Source of the DNA: an uncultured beta proteobacterium
GTDB taxonomy: Bacteria; Pseudomonadota; Gammaproteobacteria; Burkholderiales; Burkholderiaceae_C
Reading direction: 5' to 3'
Length of the DNA: 20,366 nucleotides
NCBI GenBank assembly: GCA_903920405.1
Contig: CAIXMC010000068.1
Coordinates: 1-20,366, forward strand
A program made the translations under genes and the position numbers. Shown one piece after another: positions 7,836-15,572 of this stretch. Within the stretch, counting starts at the first letter, position 1. Every line of letters begins with the position of its first letter. The notes under the pieces are model-generated. The model searched no databases, was not told where the DNA came from, and worked only from the letters and a program-made list of their open reading frames with translations.

Positions 7836-8837
7836 ATGAAACTTGTTTATAAATTACTAAAGGTCTCATTGTGTGCAGGGATGATGGCCAGTGCATTGAC
7901 AACCGTTGCAGCCGACAAAAAAGTAGTGGTTGGCTACCAAACGGATGCACTGCCATTTCAAGTGGGCATTGCCAATGGCGACTATGCCAGAACCACTGGC
8001 TACCAGATTGACTTTCGCAAGTTCAATTCTGGCGCTGATGTGATGGCTGCCATTGCTTCAGGCGATGTTCAGGTTGGCTACGTTGGATCCAGCCCCTACG
8101 CTGCTGCCACCTCACGCGGTCTGAACATGAAGGTGTTTTATATCACCTCAATTTCAGGTATTGATGAAGCCCTGGTGGTGCGCAATGGCTCTGGTATCCA
8201 TTCTGTGTCTGATTTGAAAGGCAAGAAACTGGCTGCAGCGCCAGTTTCTACCGACCACTACCAACTGCTGGCATTGATCAAAAGTCAGGGTCTGACTGAA
8301 AAAGAGGTGCAGATTTTTGCCATTCCCCAGCCTGAAATCGTAGCGGCTTACAACCGTGGCGATCTTGACGGTGGTTTTGTTTGGGACCCGGCACTGACCG
8401 AATTGAAGAAAAACGGCAAGGTACTGGTCACTTCTAAAGAAGTGGCTGACAAGGGAGCACCCACCTTCACGGCATGGGTCGCATCGGGCGATTTTGTCAA
8501 GTCCCACACTGAATTTCTAAGAGCTTATGCCGCCGTGACTGAAAAATATGCCCAGTCTTTTGTGACCCACCCAGCCGCTTGGGGTGCGGACAGTGAGTAT
8601 GCCAAACTGCTGGCCAAGTTTTTGGGTGGCACTCCATCCGGTCAGGCTGCTGCGCTTTTGAACCTGTCTTTGCTGCCCTTGCCAGTGCAAATGTCGCAGG
8701 ACTGGCTGGGAGGGGGTGAACAGTCGGGTGCGGCCAAAATTCTCAAAAATACGGCAGCATTTTTGAAGGAACAAAAAAAGATTTCTGTTGTTTTACCCAG
8801 TTATGCAGCCTTCGTAACGCCAGATTTTCTCAAGTGA
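7836..8837 (+). CDS. tauA: Taurine ABC transporter, periplasmic substrate-binding protein
   Basis: A 333-residue periplasmic binding protein of the TauA/SsuA/NMT1 superfamily. The signal peptide covers roughly residues 1-25 (MKLVYKLLKVSLCAGMMAS, with a cleavage site near TTVAA). The mature protein opens with KKVVVGYQTDALPFQVGIAN. It then has SGADVMAAIASGDVQVGYVG, the hinge/ligand region PVSTDHYQLLALIKSQGL, and GGFVWDPALTELKKNGKVL, which resembles TauA more than SsuA. The RBS AAGGAA lies 8 bases before the ATG. It is the first gene of tauABC, with tauB 12 bases downstream. The ligand is taken to be taurine or a related short sulfonate from family resemblance only. Confidence 0.88.
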   Translation: MKLVYKLLKVSLCAGMMASALTTVAADKKVVVGYQTDALPFQVGIANGDYARTTGYQIDFRKFNSGADVMAAIASGDVQVGYVGSSPYAAATSRGLNMKVFYITSISGIDEALVVRNGSGIHSVSDLKGKKLAAAPVSTDHYQLLALIKSQGLTEKEVQIFAIPQPEIVAAYNRGDLDGGFVWDPALTELKKNGKVLVTSKEVADKGAPTFTAWVASGDFVKSHTEFLRAYAAVTEKYAQSFVTHPAAWGADSEYAKLLAKFLGGTPSGQAAALLNLSLLPLPVQMSQDWLGGGEQSGAAKILKNTAAFLKEQKKISVVLPSYAAFVTPDFLK

Positions 8838-8849
8838 TTCAAAGGCCTT

Positions 8850-9641
8850 ATGCTTCGTATTCACCAGGCCAGTGTATTTTTTGCAGCCCGCCATGGTCGC
8901 GTTGTGCAGGCGCTCGATCGGGTGTCTTTGGACATTCCTGAAGGCAGTCTGGTGGTGGCGCTGGGTACCTCTGGCTGCGGCAAATCAACACTGCTCAATG
9001 CCATGGCCGGTTTTCTGCCACTCTCTTCGGGCACCATCACACTAGACGGCCGCCCTATTGTTGGGCCGGGGGCAGATCGTGGCGTAGTGTTTCAAAAAGA
9101 CGCATTGCTTCCCTGGAAATCAGTGCTGGACAACGTTGCCCTGGGCTTGAAGTTTGCCGGTGTGTCACGTTCTGATCGGCGTGATCGCTCCATGGAACTG
9201 CTGCGCCTAGTCGGTCTGGAAGACTTTGCGAACGCCGCGCCTTATGAATTGTCGGGTGGCATGCGCCAGCGGGTTGGTATTGCTCGGGCGCTGGCAACTG
9301 ATCCGGCCATTTTGCTGATGGATGAGCCTTTTGGATCGCTTGACAGCATGACCAGAGAGCAAATGCAAGAGCTGCTGGTATCGGTCTGGTCACGCACGGG
9401 AAAGCGGATTTTTTTTATCACACATTCGATCGAGGAGGCTTTGGTGCTGGGAACACAGCTTATTGTCATGTCACCTCGCCCGGGGCGAATCGTGGCGCGG
9501 TTTGAGCCTGATTTTGTTCGCACCATTGCCCGTGACCGCAACCCCGGTGAGGTCAAATCATCGCAAGAGTTTACCCACCTGCGCGAACAAATTCGCACCC
9601 TCGTTCATCAATCTGAAGACTTGCAGGAGCTTGTTTCATGA
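8850..9641 (+). CDS. tauB: Taurine ABC transporter, ATP-binding protein
   Basis: A 263-residue ABC ATPase that powers the TauABC importer from the cytoplasmic face. Motifs in order are Walker [10 protein letters not shown] (39-47), the Q-loop at Gln82 ([13 protein letters not shown]), the signature LSGGMRQ (134-140), Walker B ILLMDEP (154-160), the D-loop SLD and the switch His192 in FFITHS. DALLPW is typical of the nitrate/sulfonate/taurine subfamily. The stop codon overlaps the tauC start as ATGA, indicating translational coupling. No weak or missing catalytic residue is seen. Confidence 0.92.
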   Translation: MLRIHQASVFFAARHGRVVQALDRVSLDIPEGSLVVALGTSGCGKSTLLNAMAGFLPLSSGTITLDGRPIVGPGADRGVVFQKDALLPWKSVLDNVALGLKFAGVSRSDRRDRSMELLRLVGLEDFANAAPYELSGGMRQRVGIARALATDPAILLMDEPFGSLDSMTREQMQELLVSVWSRTGKRIFFITHSIEEALVLGTQLIVMSPRPGRIVARFEPDFVRTIARDRNPGEVKSSQEFTHLREQIRTLVHQSEDLQELVS

Positions 9642-10468
9642 CTGACGCAGCACCCCCACCAGAGACACCCCGTCTGGTTGAAATGCACTCGTTGGGCATT
9701 GGCAAAAGTTCCACCGTCCCCATCAGCATGGCCACCGGTGTGGTGATGGTGATGTTGTGGTGGTTTGTGGCGCAAACCGGATCGGTGCAACATCTTTTTT
9801 TACCCACACCAGTTGAAGTACTTACCACGGCAAAAGCCATTTTTCAGGAAGGTTACGCCAACGGCACTCTGTGGGAACATGTGTCAGCCAGCCTGACGCG
9901 CATTCTGGTTGCCTTGGCAATTGCCGTCACGCTTGGCCTGCCCGTGGGCCTCGCCATGGGGCTGAACCGTTGGGCCAAAGGCATTTTTGACGCGCCCATT
10001 GAATTTTATTGGCCACTGCCACCGCTGTCTTATTTGCCACTGATGATTATTTGGCTGGGCATTGGTGAAACCTCCAAAATTGTGCTGATCGCTCTGGCCA
10101 TGTTTGCCCCAGTGGTGTTGTCAGCGCAGGCAGGTGTTCACAATCTGCCCATTGAGCGAGTGAATGCCGCCCTGTCTTTGGGAGCCACACGTTGGCAACT
10201 TTTGTGCGACATTGTCTTTTTGTCTGCACTGCCTGACATCATGACCGGCATCCGCATTGCCCTAGGCATTGGCTGGAGTACCCTGGTGGCAGCCGAACTG
10301 ATCGCCGCCACACGCGGCATTGGCTACATGACCATGTCGGCATCACACTTTCTGGCGACCGATGCGGTGTTTGTCGGCATTGGCATCATTGCTGCCTGTG
10401 CACTGGGGTTCTCGCTGATCATGCGATGGCTGGAGCGCGTTCTTGTCCCTTGGCGAGGAAAAAATTAA
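9638..10468 (+). CDS. tauC: Taurine ABC transporter, permease protein
   Basis: A 276-residue inner-membrane permease, matching the usual length of TauC/SsuC. A short cytoplasmic N-terminus is followed by a first span near [14 protein letters not shown]. The binding-protein-dependent transport domain then runs with about five more spans. The EAA-like coupling loop reads [14 protein letters not shown]...[18 protein letters not shown]. The start overlaps the end of tauB by four bases. The gene is followed immediately by the inverted-repeat element at 10480 and by convergent metG; there is no tauD or other desulfonation gene after it, which differs from the E. coli tauABCD operon. Confidence 0.92.
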   Translation: MTDAAPPPETPRLVEMHSLGIGKSSTVPISMATGVVMVMLWWFVAQTGSVQHLFLPTPVEVLTTAKAIFQEGYANGTLWEHVSASLTRILVALAIAVTLGLPVGLAMGLNRWAKGIFDAPIEFYWPLPPLSYLPLMIIWLGIGETSKIVLIALAMFAPVVLSAQAGVHNLPIERVNAALSLGATRWQLLCDIVFLSALPDIMTGIRIALGIGWSTLVAAELIAATRGIGYMTMSASHFLATDAVFVGIGIIAACALGFSLIMRWLERVLVPWRGKN

Positions 10469-10479
10469 ATGAGACCTTT

Positions 10480-10640
10480 AGGATATGGTCAACAATAAGT
10501 TGTGCATTTGGCCGTTAGAGTTGGGATGCAATGCTAGGCACAAATCGTGCGGTGTGGCCCAGCCACATAAGCGATTTGTAACGACGCAGTGCGCCCAAAT
10601 CTGACGATCCAAATGCGGAACTTATTGTTGACCATATCCT
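10480..10640. mobile_element. Complete 161 bp MITE-like element with 22 bp perfect terminal inverted repeats
   Basis: The left end AGGATATGGTCAACAATAAG (plus TT) at 10480-10501 is the exact reverse complement of 10619-10640. The similarity of the arms continues inward with changes (GCATTTGG..CGT.AGA.TTGGG on both). A central hairpin pairs ACAAATCG with CGATTTGT around TGTGGC-cca-GCCACA, so the whole element can fold into one long hairpin. It encodes no protein. It fills the space between the tauC stop (10466-10468) and the metG stop (10640-10642). No clear target-site duplication is visible. It may also work as a bidirectional terminator. Confidence 0.75.
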
Positions 10641-12340
10641 TAGACTGCAGGCTCAAATAATGCGTCAAGTTGCTTATGATCCACACGCTGCATCAGGTGT
10701 GTATAACAATCGATGCGATGCCCTGGTTCCAGGGGTTTATCAATATCTGACCATGTTTGAGCTGGGATATTTAACAAGGTTTCTACCTTTTGCGCTGTCA
10801 GGGGCAGAACAGGCTTTAAGTAAATGGTCAGTAGTTTGAAAGCATTGAGTGTGAAATGGCAAACATCGTTCAAATCAACAAGACGATTATCTTTTGACAA
10901 AATCCAAGGTTTATAAGTATCAAAGTTTTTGTTAATCAAATCAGTCAGTTCCATGATTTTACGCAACGCCTTGCCATATTCGAGTTGTTCATAAAACGTT
11001 GATATCTCATCGGCTGCATCTCGAAGGGTTGTCACCATGTGTGCCAAACTTGTTTCCAACGGGGAAGGGTTGAACTCAAGTATTTTCCCATCAAAATGTT
11101 TGTGAACAAAACCAACGACCCTGCTGATGATATTGATGTATTTTCCAATTAAATCACTATTGACGCGCGCTATAAAATCGTCGGCGTTAAAATCAATATC
11201 TTCATTATGTGCTGACAGTTTGGTTGCCAAATAGTAGCGCAACCACTCCGGATTCATGCCAATACTCAGGTATTTAAGGGGGTCAAGTCCGGTGCCCCTG
11301 CTTTTGCTCATTTTCTCGCCATTATTTACCGTCAAAAACCCATGCACGAAGATGTTGTCTGGTGTTTTTCTACCACTGAAATGAAGTGTGGCAGGCCAAA
11401 ATAAAGTATGAAAAGTAATAATATCCTTACCAATAAAATGGTATTGCTCCAGTGCGGGGTTGGTCATATAAGTGTCGTAGTCCACTCCACGGCTTTCTAA
11501 TAAGTTTTTCAGTGATGCCAGGTAACCAATAGGTGCATCCAGCCAGACATAAAAATATTTGCCGGGTGCGTCTGGAATCTCAATCCCAAAATAGGGCGCA
11601 TCACGGGAAATATCCCAATCCACCAACCCCACACTCGTTGAACCATCCTGGTGGGTATGTTGGGTAAACCATTCCTTGATTTTGTTGGCGACTTCGCTTT
11701 GTAACTTACCGTCTTGCGTCCACTGGCTCAAAAACGCCACACACCTGGGATCGGACAATTTGAAAAAAAAGTGCTCCGACTGACGCAACTCAGGCTTCGC
11801 GCCTGACAACGCAGAGTACGGGTTCATCAAGTCAGTGGGGGAATAAACAGCACCACAGGCCTCACAGTTATCGCCATATTGATCTTTGGCGTGGCATTTG
11901 GGGCACTCACCCTTGATGAAACGGTCTGGCAGGAACATGTTTTTGTCCACGTCAAAAAACTGCTCAATGGTGCGGGTTTCTATCAGCGACCCCGTCACGT
12001 TGTCACGCAGGTCACGGTAAATCTGGCGTGCAAGTTCGTGGTTTTCAGGGCTGTCCGTGCTGTGCCAGTTGTCAAAACTGATGTGAAAACCATCCAGATA
12101 GGGTTTGCGGCCTGCTTGGATGTTGGCTACAAACTGCTGCGGTGTGATGCCCGCTTGCTCGGCTGCAATCATGATGGGCGCACCGTGGGTGTCGTCTGCA
12201 CACACAAAGTCGACAGAATTGCCCATCATGCGCTGGTAGCGTACCCAGATGTCAGCCTGGATGTATTCCATGATATGACCAATGTGAAACTTGCCATTGG
12301 CGTAAGGTAAAGCAGTAGTGACAAAAAGTTGGCGTGGCAT
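10640..12340 (-). CDS. metG: Methionyl-tRNA synthetase lacking the C-terminal tRNA-binding domain
   Basis: A 566-residue class I synthetase that charges tRNA-Met. The catalytic domain has [12 protein letters not shown] (HIGH at 19-22) and the KMSKS loop at 343-347 ([12 protein letters not shown]). The zinc knuckle has Cys146, 149, 159 and 162 in a C-X2-C-X9-C-X2-C pattern. The alpha-helical anticodon-binding domain ends with [18 protein letters not shown]. Proteobacterial MetRS usually continues for ~110-130 residues into an EMAP-II-like tRNA-binding and dimerisation domain; here translation stops at the linker. The stop codon overlaps by one base the end of the inverted-repeat element at 10480-10640. 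The E. coli enzyme truncated at about 550 residues is known to be an active monomer, so this product is probably functional. The 3' two-thirds is noticeably AT-richer than the 5' third. Confidence 0.95.
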   Translation of the reverse strand: MPRQLFVTTALPYANGKFHIGHIMEYIQADIWVRYQRMMGNSVDFVCADDTHGAPIMIAAEQAGITPQQFVANIQAGRKPYLDGFHISFDNWHSTDSPENHELARQIYRDLRDNVTGSLIETRTIEQFFDVDKNMFLPDRFIKGECPKCHAKDQYGDNCEACGAVYSPTDLMNPYSALSGAKPELRQSEHFFFKLSDPRCVAFLSQWTQDGKLQSEVANKIKEWFTQHTHQDGSTSVGLVDWDISRDAPYFGIEIPDAPGKYFYVWLDAPIGYLASLKNLLESRGVDYDTYMTNPALEQYHFIGKDIITFHTLFWPATLHFSGRKTPDNIFVHGFLTVNNGEKMSKSRGTGLDPLKYLSIGMNPEWLRYYLATKLSAHNEDIDFNADDFIARVNSDLIGKYINIISRVVGFVHKHFDGKILEFNPSPLETSLAHMVTTLRDAADEISTFYEQLEYGKALRKIMELTDLINKNFDTYKPWILSKDNRLVDLNDVCHFTLNAFKLLTIYLKPVLPLTAQKVETLLNIPAQTWSDIDKPLEPGHRIDCYTHLMQRVDHKQLDALFEPAV

Positions 12341-12366
12341 GGTACTTGAATTTTCAATAACGGGGT

Positions 12367-12381
12367 AAGGATGGGGTCAAC
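12367..12381 (+). repeat. Possible solo end of the AGGATATGGTC element
   Basis: AAGGATGGGGTCAAC differs at two positions from AAGGATATGGTCAAC, the terminal sequence of the element at 10480-10640. It lies 26 bases upstream of the metG start codon, in the gap after gspK. At 15 bases this could be chance; it is listed because other copies also sit at gene boundaries. Confidence 0.3.
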
Positions 12382-12509
12382 TTTGCCATCTGATGGGCTG
12401 CGTCGCTTGATCTGCAGTGCCTTGTCCATGGGGACGAAGAACCTGCTCGTTTGTGTACCGGAGATGGGTCTGCACTCATGGGCGTATGCTACAGGAAAAT
12501 AGCAGTGGG

Positions 12510-13484
12510 TCAAAAATTGTTGAACTGACTGACCGTTCCCCGTGTGCGGCTGAGGATTTTGACATCCATTCCATCGCGCTGTAAGACAGATTGCTCTTGC
12601 ATGGTGTAAGAACCTACCCGCAATTGCCCTGTTACGCTGAAAAATCGCGATGCAATGGCATGGGAGGCAGCATCGAGTTGAATGACAGGGTTGGCCAGCC
12701 GTTTTTCGGCATCTTGTAGCGTTGTCAGATGTTGTGATGCTCTCGATGTCACCAGCGCCCTGGCTTGCGCCATGTCAAACCCTGGGATGCAGGCCACCAG
12801 GACTTCAGGCGCTGCCGTGTTCAAATTCACCGAGGTACGCACGGGCAGCAAGGTGACAAAAGGACGCAACACTTCAAGGGTATGCGCTGACAGTCCCAGC
12901 CACATCAAATCAGACACAGTTTGGGGTTGCAAGGGTGCTTGCGCTTTGGTTTTTGCATCGGTGTCAAAAGCTAATTCCAAACGCTGCGTCATCAGCTGCA
13001 ACTCACTTGGGGGTAAGTCAAGTTGCTCAAAAAGGCGCTTCCAGGTTTGAACGCTGGCCTCGTCTTGTTTGCCGTTGACCAACAGGTTGCTCACATTCAG
13101 GCGTGCCTGCAAGTCTTCAATATGGCCTGACAGAAAGGCTTCTTCAACCCCTTCAGACGAATCTGCCACCACCGTCTGGCCTTGCTGGGCTGCCAAAAAA
13201 GTGCTCAATCGCGCAGGTGCCAGGGCAATAGCCCAAGGTTCTGCCAAATGGTCAGCACCGCCTTGGCGAGCATCTTCACGCAATATCAGACGTGCCCAGT
13301 CCAGCGCCCCCGTCAAAATCCACGCTGACTGCACCCGGGTGCGCTGCGCTGCTTCAACCTCTACCCCCCGCCATTGTTGCCACAGCATGGCAGATGCCAA
13401 ACTGGCCACCAAGACCACTGTGAGCATGGCCGTCAGTAGGGCGGCCCCGCGGGGTTTTGTCGGACCATCACAACGCATCTTCAT
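12510..13484 (-). CDS. gspK: Type II secretion system minor pseudopilin GspK
   Basis: A 324-residue minor pseudopilin that, with GspI and GspJ, forms the tip complex of the T2SS pseudopilus. After a basic leader MKMRCDGPTKPRG the prepilin peptidase site is G|AALLTAMLTVVLVASLAS. Position 5 of the mature protein is Thr, not Glu, which is the hallmark that distinguishes GspK from the other pseudopilins. The large periplasmic region includes the helix-hairpin-helix-like part (SVNLNTAAPEVLVACIPGF, then AQARALVTSR). The ATG overlaps the gspJ stop as ATGA. It is the last gsp gene here: no gspL or gspM follows, and metG begins after a 169-base gap that holds no gene. Confidence 0.9.
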   Translation of the reverse strand: MKMRCDGPTKPRGAALLTAMLTVVLVASLASAMLWQQWRGVEVEAAQRTRVQSAWILTGALDWARLILREDARQGGADHLAEPWAIALAPARLSTFLAAQQGQTVVADSSEGVEEAFLSGHIEDLQARLNVSNLLVNGKQDEASVQTWKRLFEQLDLPPSELQLMTQRLELAFDTDAKTKAQAPLQPQTVSDLMWLGLSAHTLEVLRPFVTLLPVRTSVNLNTAAPEVLVACIPGFDMAQARALVTSRASQHLTTLQDAEKRLANPVIQLDAASHAIASRFFSVTGQLRVGSYTMQEQSVLQRDGMDVKILSRTRGTVSQFNNF

Positions 13485-14185
13485 TTGCCTCCCACCACCA
13501 GTTCGCGAACCCAGTCCCGCGTCAGAGTGCCTTCAAGTGCCTGGCCGGGTGACAGGGTCAAAACCAGACGCACACCCTCGGGCAAAGCGGCCTGCTCTTT
13601 CGCTGCAGATGCCGCAGAAGATGCAGCCACAGCGGGTGCATCAGCCACCGCACCAGCGCTTCCAGCGCTTGACAAGGGATTGCTCCAGGCATTGCCACGG
13701 TAATAAAAAATTTGCCACTCTTGCAATGCCACGGTACGCACTTCACGCAAGCGGTCATCGTCGCTGGGAGATTGTCCCCACCCTTGTGCTTTTTGCCAGG
13801 CCAATTCGATCGCACCACGCGTGAGCAAGGGTGGAGACTGCCAGCGAAACCAGTACCCTACACCTTCCACAGTGCGCCGTGTCCAGGCCACCACGCGCAG
13901 GCCATCGCCAGGTGAGGAGCCGCCGCGACGCATGATGCGCATCACCCGACCATCCCAATCCAGGCTGGGAATGTCTGGCTGCGCGGTCATGGCATCGAGG
14001 TCAGTTCCCCATTGTGCCAATGTGGCTCTGATGGCTAGGACATCGTTGGATTGCTGCTGCATGTGCGCTTGCGCACGGCTGATACCATCTAGCCCGCGCC
14101 AGCTTAAAATGGCCATCAACGCCATCACACTGATGGCGACCAGCAGCTCAATGAGCGTAAAACCTCTTGACGCTTTCATCAACAT
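13481..14185 (-). CDS. gspJ: Type II secretion system minor pseudopilin GspJ
   Basis: A 234-residue minor pseudopilin. The short leader MLMKASRG precedes the cleavage site G|FTLIELLVAISVMALMAILS, with Glu5 present. The periplasmic domain contains the GspJ-like DLDAMTAQPDIPSL, WDGRVMRIMRRG and VVAWTRRTVEGVGYWFRW. Near the C-terminus an Ala/Ser-rich insertion (SSAGSAGAVADAPAVAASSA) interrupts the last strands, an unusual low-complexity piece. It is translationally coupled to gspK (ATGA overlap). The gap to gspI is 519 bases and holds an opposite-strand gene, so gspJ-gspK may need its own promoter or depend on read-through. Confidence 0.9.
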   Translation of the reverse strand: MLMKASRGFTLIELLVAISVMALMAILSWRGLDGISRAQAHMQQQSNDVLAIRATLAQWGTDLDAMTAQPDIPSLDWDGRVMRIMRRGGSSPGDGLRVVAWTRRTVEGVGYWFRWQSPPLLTRGAIELAWQKAQGWGQSPSDDDRLREVRTVALQEWQIFYYRGNAWSNPLSSAGSAGAVADAPAVAASSAASAAKEQAALPEGVRLVLTLSPGQALEGTLTRDWVRELVVGGK

Positions 14186-14244
14186 TGCTATGCTCTTTCC
14201 ATGGTGAGAAAGTCTCCCTTTTTTTTAGAAATATCAAGATAATC

Positions 14245-14616
14245 ATGGCTAAACAGAAAATTCCCCCAGACATTCAATGTGCAGCAGAAGCCATCATTGC
14301 AAACTTCAACAGCGCATTTCCGGCAAATTCCATGCAGTACGTTCCACGGTTCAAAGGTATGTATCTGTATTTGGATCGATCGAATTATGGAGAGAAACCC
14401 CACGCCATTTGTCGGCTTGAATTTACCGGTTCCATAGACCGCTGGAAGTTCGCCATCTACAAATACAGCAAGGAATACTACGATCCGGATGAAATTTTTT
14501 TCCCAGGTGGGGGGCATTTAAATGGATCGATTGAGGGAGCGATGCGCTGTGGATTGGAAGCCTATCCGGTCAGAACCCCCTTTATGAGACGGCCAGGTGC
14601 AAATTATCTGCGATAA
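14245..14616 (+). CDS. Hypothetical protein inserted between gspI and gspJ on the opposite strand
   Basis: A 123-residue protein beginning MAKQKIPPDIQCAAEAI and containing YVPRFKGMYLYLDRSNYG, ICRLEFTGSIDRWKFAIYKY and YDPDEIFFPGGGHLNGSIEG. It ends in an Arg-rich tail (MRRPGANYLR). It is aromatic-rich and balanced in charge, has no signal peptide or membrane span, and looks like a compact cytoplasmic domain. I have an impression of similar short uncharacterised proteins in other bacteria but cannot name a family. The ATG at 14245 is preferred over an upstream in-frame GTG/ATG-less extension to 14167 that overlaps gspJ; the RBS is weak. It lies head-to-head with gspJ and tail-to-tail with gspI, and copy C of the dispersed repeat follows its stop by four bases, which suggests a late insertion into the gsp operon. 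Function unknown. Confidence 0.7.
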   Translation: MAKQKIPPDIQCAAEAIIANFNSAFPANSMQYVPRFKGMYLYLDRSNYGEKPHAICRLEFTGSIDRWKFAIYKYSKEYYDPDEIFFPGGGHLNGSIEGAMRCGLEAYPVRTPFMRRPGANYLR

Positions 14617-14620
14617 CTAC

Positions 14621-14672
14621 TACTATTTTGATAGCTAACTACGCAGTATCCACGGGCGTTACAGGCAGTTTT
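14621..14672 (+). repeat. Dispersed ~55 bp repeat, copy C
   Basis: TACTATTTTGATAGCTAACT, ACGCA, a variable stretch, then CACGGGCGTTACAGGCAGTTTT. It is the most diverged copy at its 3' end compared with A, B and D. It lies between the orphan gene stop and the gspI stop, inside the block that separates gspI from gspJ. Confidence 0.6.
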
Positions 14673-14704
14673 TGTCTTTATTTCCATCCACGTCAAACCT
14701 GGCA

Positions 14705-15067
14705 TCAGTAACGCCCGACGATGGTGGTCAATCGCCAAATGAGAGTATCACCATCTTGCGTCTGGGCATCGACCCGTCTGAAGTTGGGGTTGGGTGTGGG
14801 GCGAACTGTCAGAGAGACGGTCAAGCTGCGATGCGCTTGCTCGCAGGTCGCTGTGCTGTCACCCACATCCGGCATTTGTTGGGACAGGCGAATATTGACC
14901 AGGGCGTTTTCATTGCACAACTGGGCAAGGATCATGTCCGTTTGACGCTGTGCGTGACGCATCAAGGCTGATACCGCTTGCGACCCCGCCATCAAGGCGA
15001 TGGCCACAATGCTCAAAGCCACCAACACTTCCACCAAAGTAAAACCGTTCCAAGTGCGCTTGATCAT
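14705..15067 (-). CDS. gspI: Type II secretion system minor pseudopilin GspI
   Basis: A 120-residue minor pseudopilin with leader MIKRTWNG and cleavage before FTLVEVLVALSIVAIALMAG (Glu5 present). The GspI-type continuation is ALMRHAQRQTDMILAQLCNENALVNIRL. It ends with DTLIWRLTTIVGRY. The ATG at 15067 is chosen because it overlaps the gspH stop (ATGA) and gives a normal prepilin leader; an upstream in-frame ATG at 15115 would add 16 residues within gspH. The downstream neighbour should be gspJ, but a 519-base block with an opposite-strand gene intervenes. Confidence 0.9.
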   Translation of the reverse strand: MIKRTWNGFTLVEVLVALSIVAIALMAGSQAVSALMRHAQRQTDMILAQLCNENALVNIRLSQQMPDVGDSTATCEQAHRSLTVSLTVRPTPNPNFRRVDAQTQDGDTLIWRLTTIVGRY

Positions 15068-15564
15068 GGCAGGGCAAAAGGACGCACGCCATCGGTGGTC
15101 AATTGAATTTGCCATGCACTCTGGCTGCGTGAATACAGTGTGACGGTTTGGGGTTCAATGACAGGCTCTGGCCCCAGCAGCAAGGTCGGAGGGGAGGCTG
15201 TGAATTCTGTGGAAAAGGCTACTTTGGCATCACGGTCTTGAATCATGGCCTGGGTATCTGGGTCAAGCCAGTGTTGCGGCAAATCGTCTTGTGCTGAATC
15301 AGACGGTGGCAAGCCCTCAAACTGAAAACCCTGTGCCGTCACACGCCAGCGCACCGCCACACCAGTGACTTGCGATCGTGCCCTGGCAGATTCAAATAAA
15401 GCTGCCAGGCGCTGGGCTTCGCGCTCCAACTGTGTCTGGGTGTCATCACGCAGTGCAAAACCCACTCCTGCAGATGCCAAACCCACAATGGCAAGTACCA
15501 CCAAGAGTTCAAGCAGTGTGAAACCCGCAGTGCGAAGACACCTTGAAGTCAAAGATGACAACAC
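15064..15564 (-). CDS. gspH: Type II secretion system pseudopilin GspH
   Basis: A minor pseudopilin of about 166 residues. The prepilin motif is RTAG|FTLLELLVVLAIVGLASAG with Glu5. It is followed by LEREAQRLAALFESARARSQ and VTGVAVRWRVTAQGFQFEG, typical of GspH. No ATG is available. The frame opens with TTG at 15585 (overlapping gspG by 13 bases), GTG at 15564 or TTG at 15561. The GTG is preferred because it gives a 14-residue leader, close to other prepilins; the longer TTG start would give 21. None has a clear Shine-Dalgarno sequence, so translational coupling to gspG is likely. The stop overlaps the gspI start (ATGA). Confidence 0.85.
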   Translation of the reverse strand: MLSSLTSRCLRTAGFTLLELLVVLAIVGLASAGVGFALRDDTQTQLEREAQRLAALFESARARSQVTGVAVRWRVTAQGFQFEGLPPSDSAQDDLPQHWLDPDTQAMIQDRDAKVAFSTEFTASPPTLLLGPEPVIEPQTVTLYSRSQSAWQIQLTTDGVRPFALP

Positions 15565-15572
15565 GATGTATG

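Noticed and set aside
11879..12310. Plus-strand 143-residue frame opposite metG
   Set aside because: Shadow of the conserved MetRS catalytic domain.
12226..12513. Minus-strand 95-residue frame upstream of metG
   Set aside because: Overlaps the metG 5' end in another frame and shows no homology-like features; the 169-base gap probably holds only a promoter.
13069..13824. Plus-strand 251-residue frame across gspK-gspJ
   Set aside because: Lies antisense to two genuine, coupled pseudopilin genes; its translation has no recognisable motif and is rich in Arg/Pro/Ser.
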